Source: Prosapia bicincta
Taxonomy: Eukaryota > Arthropoda > Insecta > Hemiptera > Cercopidae
Direction of reading: 5' to 3'
DNA length: 64,000 nt
Assembly (NCBI GenBank): GCA_036971475.1
Contig: JBAIZL010000001.1
Location: 151,172,044-151,236,043 of the forward strand
A model generated the notes under the pieces. That model was not told the DNA's origin. It ran no database searches and saw only the letters and a list, made by a program, of their open reading frames with translations. Numbering within the stretch: position 1 is the first letter of the stretch; the number at the start of each line of letters is the position of its first letter. Below, one piece after another: positions 1-12,663 of the stretch. The position numbers and the translations under genes were made by a program.

Positions 1-580
1 CAAAACAAGACTCACAATCGGCACTTTAATTAATGAGAATCGTACATCGGAATTGCCCCATCCCTAATTATGATCTAATTGTAAAATAATTTTTTAAAAA
101 CTGTGAACCATAAAAATATTGAGAACTATTGTGAGGATCAGCCATGAAAAAATTTGCACAACAGTTCCTCTAGCAATTAAATTGTTAGTACTTATTCATA
201 CTTGGAAATTATTTATTTTAGTGGTCCATGCTTTGTATTTTATAATTATTTGAATTAATTTTTTACTTTTAAAAATTTTACAATTGTTTGAATTTATATC
301 CACTGAAATGGCCAGTATTAGTATAGTTTCAAATATGCGATGTAATGAAGATAGCTGATTTAATTTTGTTTGGTAATAGAAATTTTAAATAATTAACAAC
401 AATTTCTGCTCATAATTGCATATACAGCATTTTATTGAGAGGTATAATAAATCTTAAGTTAGTAAGCAATTTCATTGCTGTAAGAGACGATCTCTCACAA
501 TTAATTCATTTTGTCATCCTTACTGAGGTTGAAACTGAATAATTTATAGATTTGGATTTTTTTATCGGGTTACATTATAC
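1..580. other. AT-rich DNA without a recognised gene
   Basis: I see no coding-like frame, splice-site set or repeat with a recognisable family here. It is plain AT-rich flank up to the TA target site of the mariner element. Confidence 0.6.
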
Positions 581-582
581 TA

Positions 583-655
583 CGCTGTTCAAAAAATACG
601 CGGACTGTTTGAATTTCAGGGCTCAAGTTAGTTTCAGGAGAATCCGCTTGGTGTC
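583..655. repeat. mariner terminal inverted repeat, left
   Basis: It matches the reverse complement of 1781-1850 almost throughout, including the AAAAAATACGCGGACTG block, with a small indel near the tip. Confidence 0.88.
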
Positions 656-1661
656 TCCTTCAAAGTACTCTCCTCCCCAACGCACACACTTATCCCAACG
701 GTGTTTCGGTCTTTCCACTTGTTAAAACAGTCCTGGTATGCTACTTTTGTGATGGTGCTCAGCTCCTTCGTCGCATTTGCCTTAATCTCCGAAATCGTTT
801 CAAATCCTCTTCCTTTGAGGGTTTTTTTGAGTTTTGGGAATAAGAAAAAGTCACAAGGAGGAAGGTCAGGTGAGTAAAAGGGGGGGGGAAAGAACAGTAA
901 TCGAGTGTTTGGCCAAAAACTCACGAGTTCTGAGTGCTGAGTGAGCTGGAGCGTTGTCGTGATGGAAAAACTAGTTATCACTTCTCCACAGTTCTGGCCT
1001 TTTGCGTCGGACGGTGTCCCTCAGACGTTTCAGTACTTCATTGTAGGTAATCTGGTTGACTATAGAGCCTTCAGGGAGGTACTCGTAGTGAACAACACCC
1101 TTAGCATTAAAAAAAAATCTGTCAGCATCACCTTGACATTCGACCGAACCTGGTGAGCTTTTTTGGGTCTTGGAGATGTTTGACCCCATGATTCATCACC
1201 AGTTATAATTCTTGACAAAAAGTTCTCATCTTCATTTGAACGATCAAGCAGTTCCCGACAAACCTGGACGCGATTGGCTTTTTGGTCATCAGGCATAGCA
1301 CAAATTTCGCATCGACGCGGTGCATCTTCAATATTTCGGTCAAAATCTCGTAACAAGATCCAACTGATATCCCACACTCTTCGGAAAGCTCCATAATGGT
1401 CAAACATCGATTTTTGCGCACCAGGGTGTTAATTTTGTCAACATGTGGGTCATCAGTTGACGTTGAAGGACGTCCATGACGCTCATCGTCTTCAATCGAC
1501 TGTCGGCCACCCTTGAAACGTTCATGCCACTTGAAACATGCAGTGCGCTTCATGGCAACATCACCGTAGCCCGTGTTAAGCATGGCAAATGTTTCTGTTG
1601 CAGATTTCCCTAGTTTTACACAAAATTTCAGAGCAATTCGTTGCTCCTTCAGGCTGTCCAT
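634..1661 (-). pseudogene. mariner transposase, frameshifted remnant
   Basis: The likely original start is the Met of MDSLKEQRIALKFCVKLGKS near 1661. The N-terminal part holds the paired helix-turn-helix DNA-binding region (GRPSTSTDD linker, then MELSEECGISVGSCYEIL). The catalytic part follows in other frames: IITGDESWG (first Asp), HHDNAPAHSAL near 950-970 (second Asp) and YSPDLPPCDFFLFPKLK (third Asp, mariner D34D spacing). The reading frame changes near 1240, near 1110 and at the C9/G9 homopolymer around 880. A TAG directly precedes the FFHHDNAPAH segment, near 971. No single frame encodes a working transposase. Family is certain, subfamily is not. Confidence 0.88.
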
Positions 1662-1780
1662 TTTACAATCCGACAAAAGAAAAAAACACTCTTTACTAAA
1701 CTGCGTGAAACTCATCAACAAATGAAGATATCTGTGACTAAAATATCGCGTTTTAATCAGCTGATTTATACGAACCTAGC

Positions 1781-1850
1781 GACACCAAGCGGATTCTCCT
1801 GAAACTAACCTGAGCCGGAAAATTCAAACAGTCCGCGTATTTTTTGAGCA
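1781..1850. repeat. mariner terminal inverted repeat, right
   Basis: It pairs with 583-655 and is followed by a TA that would be the second half of the target duplication. Confidence 0.88.
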
Positions 1851-1852
1851 TA

Positions 1853-4800
1853 CCTCGTACAGTATCTTTACTGCAGTATTTACTCTCTGTGTTTCAGTTA
1901 TCAAAGAGCTTCTTAAGGAACTGAAACCTGATGAATCTGTATCTGATTTAATGAAGGACTTTCTTCTGTAAACAACACGAAACTTTAAACTCATATTGTG
2001 TGTCTGCACTATAGAATTTTTCAATTATATTTGTTTATATTGTGAAATATTTAATATTATATATTACTAAGCCATTTATAAGCAATGTATTATTTGTAAA
2101 ATAAATATGTTAGTTTCTGTTTTTGGTTTATGATTACTTTATTTTGTTTTGTTACTCTATAGTCTTCTTACTCATTCATTGGTCAACTGAAAAAATTTTA
2201 TTACAGATCATTCTATTATAACTTTAAATTCACATTATTGTGGGTACAATATGCAAAATCTACCTCATTTATTCAACATTATCATGAGGAACTCCTAAAA
2301 TTTTTTAAGTTGATATTGACATCTGTGATGATCTCACTGGTTGGGATATGAACTAGGGAAGTTCTGTATGCAATTTTTTTAATGCTTGTATATAAATGCT
2401 CTCAGGATAAAGTTGTAAAAAATACTATCAAATAAAACTGCTAAATTATATTTACACCTCCAAAAATCAGCAAAAACCTATCGCAAGATCAGGAACTAAT
2501 CACAGATTAAAATCTGATGTGTGGTCTTTATGTGGTTTGTTGAAAGCATCCATATGAAGAAGAAATCAAATAATTGGTTTGTTTTTGCCTGGAATTGGTT
2601 GTAAAGTCTTTTATTGCACTTAAATGGGGTACATTCATACTGTCAGTATTATGTGACCACACCACATCTTACCCCCTTCTTCATAATAATTATCTTTACT
2701 ATTCTCTCACAATATATGTTATCACTTGATACATGCAAATCATGAGTAAAATCTCTAAGAGACTTGACTTGCATAAATATAAACAAACAAAACGTGATTC
2801 AGTTCCATAATAAATATTAAGTCCCCCATAAAAGAAATATAGTGTTCAACCGTTACCCAGTGGTAAAATAGTGTCATAAAGTTATACATGGTTACATTCA
2901 GTAGCAGCTGAGCCCACCCTCTTTACAAACTAATACATACCGATGTTTACATATTTCTTTGCTTAGTATTTGCTGTATATGGTACTGTAATATATAGAAA
3001 TAGATTTCTTGTTTAACACAAATCAATTGTCTACATGAAATCTTTTCATTACATCCTGGCTACAAAAAGGCTCAGGCTTGTATTTCATAATATTATACAA
3101 GTATATTATAGAAAATCTCAATATTTTGGCGTTTAAGATAAAGGTATTTCTTAGAAACAGAGCTGAAACATCTTGAAATTCAGTTTGAATATAGTTAATC
3201 AATCTAAAAATATGTCACAGTGTTAAATAAGAAGCCTGTTTTCAGTTTTAAATATTGTCATTTGTCTTGCAGTATTAATCGCATGTGAGAATCTGAAAAT
3301 ATTTCTTCAGTGAAGTATTTCTTATGATTGTGGCTCTGTTCTTTGTTTGTGTGGTGGTTTTATTATGTTTTAGTTGAATGTCTGAAGAAAAGACTAATTA
3401 AAGAAATGATATTTTTGTTCAAAACTTGTAAGCAAGCCAAAACTACATCCAGATGAATGTTTTGAGATATTTTATACCCCACTGTTTTTATACTTCGCAA
3501 TTGTTTACAAAGCTGCTCATATACTTTTCAAACTGAGATTATTTTTCAAGTTAGATTTAGCTCCCTTTTACTCAGGAAGAAATCTGTGAATGCTGTTATT
3601 CATGCCGATGCTCTTGACATTGTGTTGCGTTACGTAGAACAACATGCAGTTGCAACACCCAATGATGTTATGCTAATGTGACACCGCAACATCGGATCCT
3701 CGGGAAGCTTTACATCTCTTGGGCAGATGAATATTACTGATTTTCAGTGAAAAATATAGTTAGGTGTTTGTGTCTTTTTTTTAAAGTGAAACCTATAGTT
3801 TAGTGTTTGTCTCTTTTATTTTTATTTTACTGTCAATACATTTTACGTTAATGAAGTGATACAGTAGTACAGTATAGGATTTTGTATTATATCAAGCTTT
3901 TACATTGTCAATTCCAATATATTACACATCTCAATCCTGTTTTACATAAGTAGCAAACTTTCAGTACATACTTCATTAACTTTTAGATACTTTTTTAAAT
4001 TTGGTTTTCATCAAATCATGTTCGGATTTGAGGGGTTCTACTGTATATCCTTTATACTAATATAGAAACAGGGAATACAATACTGACGATAATCATCTTT
4101 CAAGTATTACTGACAAAAAAATATAGTTTACTTCTGAAGCTACCAATTACTCTATGTTTCTTAAACAGTTTATCCATTCAAAGATTTAGGTTATTAAAAC
4201 AATACACATTATCAACAATAATTTATTTTTTATAAGCATGAAAACAGTTACTTAAGCGATGTCCAATAGAAATATTTGAGAACTTGCATTCATATCATTG
4301 TTATTAACACTAGGCCAAACAAATTTTACACATATAATAGAAAAGAACATTTAATACTGATAGTTATTTGTACAATTTTGAAACAACAATTAGATTTATG
4401 AATTAAAACCATTTTAATGTAAAAAGCTTTTATATCAACATTAAAAGGCATAAAATAAAGGCCACAAAAATTCTCAATTAATATTGTCCATAGAGTTTTT
4501 TGTTAACCTCTTTGTATGGTTCAAATCCAGTAGTTTTTTAACTGTTATATTCAAGTGATTCAAATACATAAAAAATCACATTATACTTTACATAAATATA
4601 GTTAGAAGACTTACTTATATAATTATCTGGTATGTTTCATAATATAGGCACATAGAAGATCAGAAATACATAAAGATGTTTTATATCCTTCAGATGTACT
4701 GCTTTATTTTCAATCAGAAAAGAAGAAAACACTAATATTTTTCAGACGATATGGTTAAATTTAGCACAGATTTGTAGTTATTTGTATAACATTAAATATT

Positions 4801-5594
4801 GGAGAACATTATTGTAACTTATTTGGAGGATAAAATTGTGTGTGGATATTCATTCAGATTTATGAATTAGAACTATATTCTGTGTAAAAAAACTTCGATT
4901 TCATCGCTAACAGTCTAATACTTATAGTGTTTTCTCAAAATGGATCTTCATATTCAAATGAAATAGGTCTTTGATTATTAGCTCTTAACTTTCATCGAAA
5001 TATCTTTTGTCTCATCCTAAAATTTTAAAATTTTGTGTAAAATTGTAATACGGGTCCTTATAATCCCAGGTGTAAATTCTCTACTATATTGTGTTTTAAG
5101 TATTTATGAGACATGTAACTAGTTGAAGCCAGTCAATTGAGATAGTCTTTGGAATGGGAAACCAAGAAAATGTTTCCAATATTGTCAGTCAGAAAGATCA
5201 TGGACACTGTATCATGTATTTCCTTGAACATAGCCTAACAACAAATCAGACATATTGTGAAACATTGTAAAGACTAATGATATTGATACAAAATAACCAT
5301 GAGAGAAATAAAATTTTGAGTTCTCACACCCTCCTTGCACAGCTAATCACCTCAAAGAGCTCTTAGATAGGACTTGTTTAATCATCCTCTAAACTATTCA
5401 GATCTACGCTGAGATATTGCCATTTCTTAACAATAACTAAGATTTTATTCCTTTCCAATGCAGAACTCTCTTAGCTGTGGGTCAGATTAAAATATGGGTT
5501 GGAAAATGTTTACAAAAATGAAAATTTTTACAGTGGCAAATTTATGATAAATTTGAGTTGTGACTAAAATTGGTGTGACATTGTATATAATTAT
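1853..5594. other. AT-rich DNA without a recognised gene
   Basis: I find no convincing exon, RNA gene or classifiable repeat in this 3.7 kb. Open frames are short and show no family resemblance. It could be intergenic DNA or part of the 3' flank of the uridine phosphorylase gene on the minus strand. Confidence 0.5.
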
Positions 5595-5845
5595 TCACTT
5601 AAACAATGTTTATAACTTCTGAACTTTAAATTTTGTAAATTTGTTAAAACTTACCGAGACAGAACGTTTTCGATCGCTATGTGTTGCCACATAGAGAAGA
5701 TCGCTACATAGCGATCGAAAACGTTCTGTCTCAGTAAGTTTTAACAAAGTTACAAAACTAAAAGTTCCGAAGTCATAAACATTGTTTAAGTGATTAATTA
5801 AGATTCACTGAAGTAATGGACTATAAAATTCAAGAATTGTATATG
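5595..5845. repeat. PLE family A foldback with two partial hammerhead motifs
   Basis: Two inverted arms (about 5595-5683 and 5707-5793) repeat the same PLE end. Each contains GATCG..CGATC, GAAA and AACGTTCTGTCT, which are the helix II, core and helix III parts of the family A ribozyme. The CTGATGA box is missing from both, so these are ribozyme fragments placed head to head. The right side continues to about 5845 into the family's usual 3' end, closing with ATTCAAGAATT. Confidence 0.7.
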
Positions 5846-6092
5846 TTTTTTAACTTGGTTTATCTCTATAATATAAACATTAAGTAACCCTTAGCTGCAA
5901 GAAATTTTAATCAGTTACAAAACCTTTATACAACTGTGTTAAATGTGGGCAAAGGTTTATATCTTCAATTTTTTTATGCCTAAGGATTTTATTACTTATA
6001 TTTAGTTTATTTCTAATTTCAAAGAAGTTATTTTAATAGCAGGATTTTTTTGTAGGGCTCTTTTTATTTCCTCGGAGAAGCTATTTCGCTTT

Positions 6093-7410
6093 TTAACCCT
6101 GGAATGGTCTGACGTGATTTTTATGAAACAAATATAATTATATAGAACAGACTTTTACTTGGACTGTAACGATCATTCCAATGTCCTCCGTTCACACCTC
6201 AAGGTCAGCGCATCTCCAACTACCTTACTTTCTTTTCCGTCCATTCTTGTCTTTTCAATCTTACTTTGGGAATATTGTAAAATATCAGGTTGTAACTATA
6301 AAATGACTTTTGTCACCTTAAGAAATTAGAAAGTGATAGCTTTTATTCAGATGAAGATGGAGGGGATAGCAAAAGTGAGCTAGAGAAAAATATTTTACGC
6401 ACTCTTGGAGTGATGACTATGGACCTTTATCTTCAGACGATGAATTTAAAAGAAAAAAGCATCATAATTCAGCAAAGTTTAAGGATTCAACATCTCAAAT
6501 TATTGGCCCAAACAGCTCTAATTCTCGTTTTTCAATCACTTGACACCTGTGGTAGTTGGGGAATAAATCTTATTTTAGATGTAACTCCATCTGCTGTATC
6601 AAGACCTGATAGTAGTTGTACACAAACTTCTTTTGCTGTTACTACCGGTTGTTAGACTCTGCAAGCTTTACTACACAATGAACAACAAGAATAATCAAGG
6701 GGGAAACTAGTATTCCTGGACTGAAGAGGCTCCAACTGTTAGTACAAGAAGTACTCTAGAAATATTGTAAATGTAGAGCTAGCGATGCTTGAACACTTTA
6801 AGAGCGCCTAGCAATAAGTATTCTTCCGAGGAAACTAAGAAGTGTGGTCTTCATTGCTCTTGGGATAAATCAGTAGGTCTACTTCTTTTTAGGGAATAAT
6901 TTGTAAGATTTGTCGCTGAAAAGTGGAGAATGACTACCAACTACTGCAGCAAGTGAGACATTACATTCTATGCGGAACACCTTGAGTAAATCTACAAAAC
7001 CGGCAGAGTTTGAAGCCTATCACATCACTCCAAGAGATTTTTTTATGCTAATATCAAGATTTTTTAAAGCTAATATCAAAACTTTTTAAACATTCAAGAA
7101 CTATTTTAACACTTAATTCGTTTTTTATAAACAAAAGTATAGTAACTTCAATATTTTTCTAAGACAGCCCATTGCTAGGGGGCAGCAGCGACTAAATGAT
7201 TTGTCATTTTATCACAATAAACTTTTTTTTATATTGAAAGTAGTTTTAGTTCTTTTCAAGAGTAAAACTTGAACCAAGTAAAATGTGTTCAAGAGTTTTT
7301 GGTTTTTTATTTTCATCCTAACAGGAAAAATATTTTTGTCAAAATTGTAGAAAATATGACGTCATATTATAACAATATAAGTTTTAAGTACCAAACCGTT
7401 CCAAGGTTAA
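6093..7410 (+). mobile_element. piggyBac-like transposon, internally deleted
   Basis: TTAA sits at both ends (6093-6096 and 7407-7410). The inner termini are inverted matches: left TTAACCCTGGAATGGTCTG and, read on the other strand, right TTAACCTTGGAACGGTTTG. TTAA target duplication with CCC-type tips is the piggyBac signature. At 1.3 kb it is shorter than full piggyBac elements (usually above 2 kb), so the transposase is largely lost. The inside holds an acidic coding-like stretch consistent with a transposase N-terminus. Confidence 0.75.
6325..6540 (+). pseudogene. remnant of a piggyBac transposase N-terminus
   Basis: Two overlapping frames read as an acidic Ser/Asp-rich segment: FYSDEDGGDSKSELEK, then after a frame change near 6410 DDYGPLSSDDEFKRKK. 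Acidic low-complexity N-termini are typical of piggyBac transposases. No catalytic Asp-rich domain follows; stop codons interrupt both frames. The assignment rests mainly on the surrounding TTAA ends. Confidence 0.45.
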
Positions 7411-10400
7411 TAGAATGAATAGACTTTATAGGTTTAAAATAACCTCTCTTGTTATATTTCTTTTCTCATTAATGTGTATTGAATATTCAATTGAGATATC
7501 TCCACTGCAGGCTGTTAGGCAACATTTTATATTTTTCTTCATTCTTATTTGTAAAATTTAATTTAATATGTTACTAAACAAGTGTTTTATTTTATTTTTT
7601 CTTCTAATGAGTTACTTTATGGATTGTAAATTTTGAATAAATGGATCAAACTCAATCATGATAGTATCCATAATTTCTCTTATTCAATGAAAAAAATTAA
7701 AAATTGCAAGCTTTATAAACACAATGTATTTTAAATTAATTGTCTAATTAATATTAGCTATTGAAAAATGTATTATAAATGACAACTTACATCTATTTAT
7801 AGTGTTATTCAAAACAAATTTATATAAAAACCGATATAAATTTATAATTGAGGTTATAACCAAAACTGTGATGTCAGTAACCATAGTAATAATCTACAAT
7901 AAATACTAGTATCTTGATCTAGTCAGTACCTTCATCTATTTTTGTAAATTAGTTCAACAAAGTCTCTTTGTAAACATAAAACTATCAACAAACTGAGTTT
8001 ATCAATAATATTTTCTTTATGGTCCACAATGGTCTATAAGTAATTAAGATCAAGGGTTAATTATGTGTACATAATTTTGGCAAAAGTCTTAGAATAGTCT
8101 TTAAATTTAAAGCTTTTGGGACAGGCTTTATAAACCATGACATAAACAAACAAAAAATTCTTACATAAACCAACCTGAAGATAATTGATAAATATAGACA
8201 CAATAATGATTAATAAGCCATACAATAAATTAATTGGAATTAAAAAGCATGGACAATATGTCTCAGTAGTTTTAGAACAAAATTGGTTAGCTAAATTATT
8301 AGCTTCATGTTGGTAAATTGTGGATTTCAATCCAATCATTGTTTCAAAATAGTAACTAGTAAAAACACTCTAATTAAAACCTATTAAATTGATAAAATAC
8401 TTTTGAATTCTCATTTTAATAGGTATTCTTGATTCATTTTAGAGAAACAAGAATAAATCAATTTATTACATTAACAAGAAGAGCAATGTTTTTTTTTTAA
8501 AGGAAGGAATGTTTATAAGCCATGCACATAACAAAGTTAAAACACTGATATACTTCACAGAGATAAATTGTCATACTTACCATAACAATAATTAAATCAA
8601 ATTTGAACTTGGAAATTACTTTTAAAAAGGTTTAAATTACAAACATAACTAAAATATAATACTTTCTTTCTTTCTTCCTTATAAGGCATAAGAAAATTGA
8701 AGATTTAAACCTGTAAATTTTCTATTTTCATTTAAATTTTACTAAACACTAATTATTATTGTCAGTAATTTTGTTTTTAAAAGTTTCCAGCCAGATAATA
8801 TCATAAAACAAATATTATTTCTGCATATAGAAAATTAGTTCGTTCATGTTGAGTAATAAACATGTTTGTTCATGCTCGTAAATTTGAGTTATAAAATACG
8901 AATAAAGTTTAACTTGCTCTTAATGTTTTATGAATTATTCATTTACATCTCCAGTAAGAAGTACACACATAAAATTTTCTACATCATATTTTTGAGCGTT
9001 TGTTTTTTGGTAATAAAATTGGTCAATTTACTCAATTTATTACTGGAACACTACAAAAATCATGACAACTTTTTATCTCCAAAGAGCCATAATAGTAATC
9101 AGTGTATGAATAATTGCAAAATTAGATAAGACATTTCAAATTTTCAGTTAAAGTACTAAAAATGTAATTTTTAAAACACATAATATGAAAAAGTCAACAA
9201 TTTTTCCTTGGCAGTGAGTGCTTGTGATAATAATGTTTTTAACAATGTCTTACAACCAATATAACATATATTTATAATAACATTTATTTAAAAAATCTAT
9301 ACCTATATATTTCTAATAAATTATTTTGTTTTATATCAGCAAATAAGTAAACATTTTCATATACTATTATGTAAAAACAAAATTGTGTTATATAAGGTAA
9401 TAGACAAAACTATGTATAAGCATTCTCATTAATACAGAGCATAAAAATGTCGTAACAACTGTTTCATTAGAAAAAAACTATTATTATAAATACATGGTGT
9501 AGAGTAGGGCCTATAATTTAAATTTAATTTTTTTACTGTAAAAAGTAAAGCTATTGATATGTTTTCAATATACGTTTTAGCCATAATTTTTTACAAAACT
9601 AGGGAATATTTTCAGTAAAATATTGTCCCGTAGACATTCTGCAAAAATACTTTAAAAAACATAACCTTAAAAAGTAGGAAAAACAATTTGGAGTTTTAAT
9701 TTAGCCAAGTCTTTCTTGGAATTATATCAATAAAGTCTTTGTTTACTGTTTATAATGTACATTAAAAAAAACATTATTAATTACAAGGTTTAAAATATGT
9801 AAACTTTAATATATTCATCATTTGCACATAAGATACCTGAAGATGGCTGTTAGTAAGGATTTGTAGGATTTTAAAATTTGATTTTAAACAGAAATTGTAT
9901 GCATTTAAAACATAAACATAGGCCTAGTAACATTCAGCAACTAGAGTTTAAAATGGAAACAAATAATATTTTGACCAAATTATAAATTACTTGCCTTTGA
10001 AAGTGCTGCCACCTAGTTCAACAATGCTCCCAAGAGGCCAACCTAGTGCATCTAATGTAGAATGCCTAGTGCTATCAAAAACATTAAATCTAACTGAGAA
10101 ATAATATTCAATAAAGTTAATGTTAATTATAAATAATTTAGATTTTGAATTTTGTTTCTAATTATATAAAAAAAAATAAATTTAGACACATTCAAATATA
10201 TACAAATAATTAATTTACATTTTTTACAAATTAATTTATGATAAGCTAATGTATTCATAAATAACTAGTGTTAGCTGCATTTCTGAATTAATCTGAGCAG
10301 GTAGGAGGCGACAATTAATTATGTTCTGGAAGAGAAGATTAGTGTTAATCTGGTTTTATGGTTTAAAATTTGATGGTATTCATTTACTGTTCAAAACATA

Positions 10401-10780
10401 TAGTTTTTTTATTGCCTCAATTTATAATTTGGAGAAGATATATTTAAGGCAAATGACTGTTACGATCATGTAGATTGCAACATGCAGTAGAAGCAAAAAT
10501 TAACATGTATGATTTTAGAAAATTCTCCAGGGAATTCCTTGCTGTTGTCTAAGTATTATTTTATTTTTGGACAACTTAGAAATATTTGGAATCAAATCTT
10601 AACATTAATTGGAATCTTACATTTATAACAAGATTAAACAGCTTTAATTGATTTGGATACTAATGGTTTTAATTACAATTTTAAAAACGTGTTTCACAAT
10701 ACTTGATTTTTTAACAACAGCAGCTGTTTCATTGCTTGATAATAAACAGTATTTTACTCTTTACTTATTTATTACACTTA
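7411..10780. other. AT-rich DNA without a recognised gene
   Basis: No exon or classifiable element was recognised. Short open frames here (for example around 8061-8339 and 8866-9129) are rich in Ile, Leu, Phe and Lys, as expected for chance frames in AT-rich DNA. Confidence 0.5.
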
Positions 10781-10794
10781 ATAAAAAGTCACTA

Positions 10795-11630
10795 CTTACT
10801 GTATCAGCTGATATGTTTCGCTCTGGGTCAGTACAAGACTCCAAGTCTTGTCTGTAACTGACCAAGTGTGAAACTCCTATGCTGGAAAACATCAGTAAGT
10901 AGTTTTCATTTTTGGCAAGTGTAGTCAATAAGTAGGTATTAATTAAAAATCTAAATATGTAAAATAGTTTATTTTGTATGCAAAAACCGATAATGCATAT
11001 ACAGTATTTATTATTATTTTTATTACAATTGTTTGTATTATCTTGGCAAAAAAAACACTACTTACTGATTTATTCAGCAGATGTGTTTCGCACTAGGTCA
11101 GTTCATTTTTCAATGCTTTGAAATACTGACAAGACTGTTGCTCAGGTGTGTTGTGTTGGTGTGAGTCTGTGGTGTATTTTTGTTCTATGGTGTATTATTG
11201 TTCATAGAGTAGTTGTTAATTATGTGCTCAAATATAGTGTTTGATTGGGAGTGTGTTTTGTCATTTAGAATAAGTTGTGGATAGTATTTATGGTGTTTAT
11301 AAATCTCATAGTTTTCTACTGTGTTGTTTTTTGCTTTTATTGATGTAATGTAGGATTTTTAGATTGGTGTCTATGTCATTCTGTGAGTGTACTGTGTTTT
11401 GTATGTGTATGGCGAAATTTGATGTGGGTTGTGTCTCTTTTATCCTTTTTACGTGTTCTTCGTTCTTGTGGTAAATGTTCACTCTGTAGGACACACCACA
11501 GAACAAAAATACACCACAGACTCACACTGAAAATGCGAATACATTGAAAAATGCGCTGACCTAGCGCAAAACGTGTCTGCTGAATAAATGAGCAAGTAGT
11601 GGTTTTTTTGCCAAGACAATACAAACAAGT
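10795..11630 (-). mobile_element. PLE family D fragments in foldback arrangement
   Basis: Inverted arms lie at about 11031-11101 and 11559-11630 (shared TTATTCAGCAGA and CTAGG blocks) and, nested inside them, at 11159-11193 and 11493-11527 (ACACCACAGACTCACAC). A smaller related inverted pair sits at 10798-10910. The minus strand between the arms carries the C-terminal part of a Penelope-like protein, so the whole block is a rearranged PLE terminus. Each end carries a conserved CTGACC..AG.GCGAAAC motif followed by CAGTAAGTAG. Confidence 0.65.
11230..11506 (-). pseudogene. Penelope-like GIY-YIG endonuclease C-terminus, broken
   Basis: On the minus strand one frame reads SNFAIHIQNTVHSQNDIDTN LKILHYINKSKK (split here for length). 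After a frame change near 11320 it continues as ENYEIYKHHKYYPQLILND. This is the order seen at the C-terminal end of insect Penelope-like proteins, downstream of the GIY-YIG nuclease: an S-N-F-A-x-H helix, a short basic segment, then an E-x-Y-E-I-Y-K-H segment. The reverse transcriptase itself is absent. Confidence 0.65.
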
Positions 11631-12306
11631 GTAATTTTTATAATAACCTCAAAATGTACTACACAAAAACTACAAGTATTATTTTTATTATTGTTGAATT
11701 TATAAGTTCGGTAAGTAGTTATTTAGTTGAATAATAGTATTCAATTTTTGTCAATTGTAATGTACAATAAAATTCACTTACAAATTTTTTAAATTCTAGA
11801 TTTACTTTGTATTCTGGAAAAAATTTTGTTTGCTACCTTCCACATACTAAAATCAGTGATTATTCTGCAGGGATAAACGTTAAAGTTATTTTATAAAGGA
11901 GCACTTATCTGTTGCAAATCTATGCACGTCCTACTGTGTTTATCACTGAATTTTGTTGCTAATTTCCACCCAAATGACATTAATATATATCTTTTCATGG
12001 CTAAGACTATGTTTAATTCTTTATGAGGAAAAAATGTTATTAATATTACTTATGTATCACTGAATCTATATTATTTCTTCACAGATTCTTAACAGTAATT
12101 TGTACAAGTTTATTCTTTTATTACAGAAAAAATGCTATTATCAAACATTTCCTAAAAATTTTAGAAAAAGTATTTCTTGAAAATTCTAAGATTACATAGA
12201 AACTTTTGCAGTTTTATATATACTTAATATAAATATAATAATTATATATTATTATATAATTATAATTAAATATATTATTATAAATTACATTTATATTTAT
12301 AACATA

Positions 12307-12310
<4 letters not shown>
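11631..12310. other. AT-rich DNA without a recognised gene
   Basis: Nothing supportable is seen apart from increasing TA/AT content toward the (TA)n tract at 12314. Confidence 0.5.

Positions 12311-12313
<3 letters not shown>

Positions 12314-12362
<49 letters not shown>
12314..12362. repeat. (TA)n microsatellite
   Basis: About 24 uninterrupted TA units abut the left arm of the family G inverted repeat. The Ile-Tyr frames across it are an artefact of TA repetition. Confidence 0.95.
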
Positions 12363-12363
<1 letters not shown>

Positions 12364-12364
<1 letters not shown>

Positions 12365-12663
12365 ATTTTTTGGACTAGGAGACTGACAGACTTACCTTGG
12401 TAAGAGTCCACTCTGTAGTCTTGAAATAGAAACACATAAAAGCACTTGAACAATGATATATTTCAACCACACAGTGTAACACAATCTGTGATTACAATTA
12501 TTTCATTCTCTCATATTTCTTTTTGTGTTTTCTCTTCGATTGACAAAGACCACTGTGTGGTTGAAATATATCATTGTTCAAGTGCTTTTATGTGTTTCTA
12601 TTTCAAGACTACAGAGTGGACTCTTACCAAGGTAAGTCTGTCAGTCTCCTAGTCCAAAAAATC
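12364..12663. repeat. family G foldback: 113 bp perfect inverted repeat
   Basis: Arms 12364-12476 and 12551-12663 are reverse complements with no mismatch that I can see, separated by 74 bp. The right arm plus spacer recurs at 26090-26285. The spacer/arm junction (12540-12572) holds a hammerhead-like core: TTGACAAA, GACCA/TGGTT, GAA, ATATAT. A consensus 5' splice site CAAGGTAAGT lies further along the right arm. It is probably another PLE terminus. Confidence 0.7.

Larger units (their letters stand above)
581..1852 (-). mobile_element. Tc1/mariner-family DNA transposon, decayed copy
   Basis: Inverted terminal repeats of about 70 bp face each other at 583-655 and 1781-1850. Both contain CAAAAAATACGCGGACTG followed by a shared stretch ending TTGGTGTC. 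TA dinucleotides at 581-582 and 1851-1852 fit the TA target-site duplication of this superfamily. The 1.27 kb length is normal for mariner. The transposase inside reads on the minus strand and is broken, so this copy cannot move on its own, although its ends are preserved. Confidence 0.9.

Noticed and set aside
12214..12453. Open frames rich in Ile-Tyr repeats (also near 20100, 25900 and 40560)
   Set aside because: They translate (TA)n microsatellites and have no other coding character.
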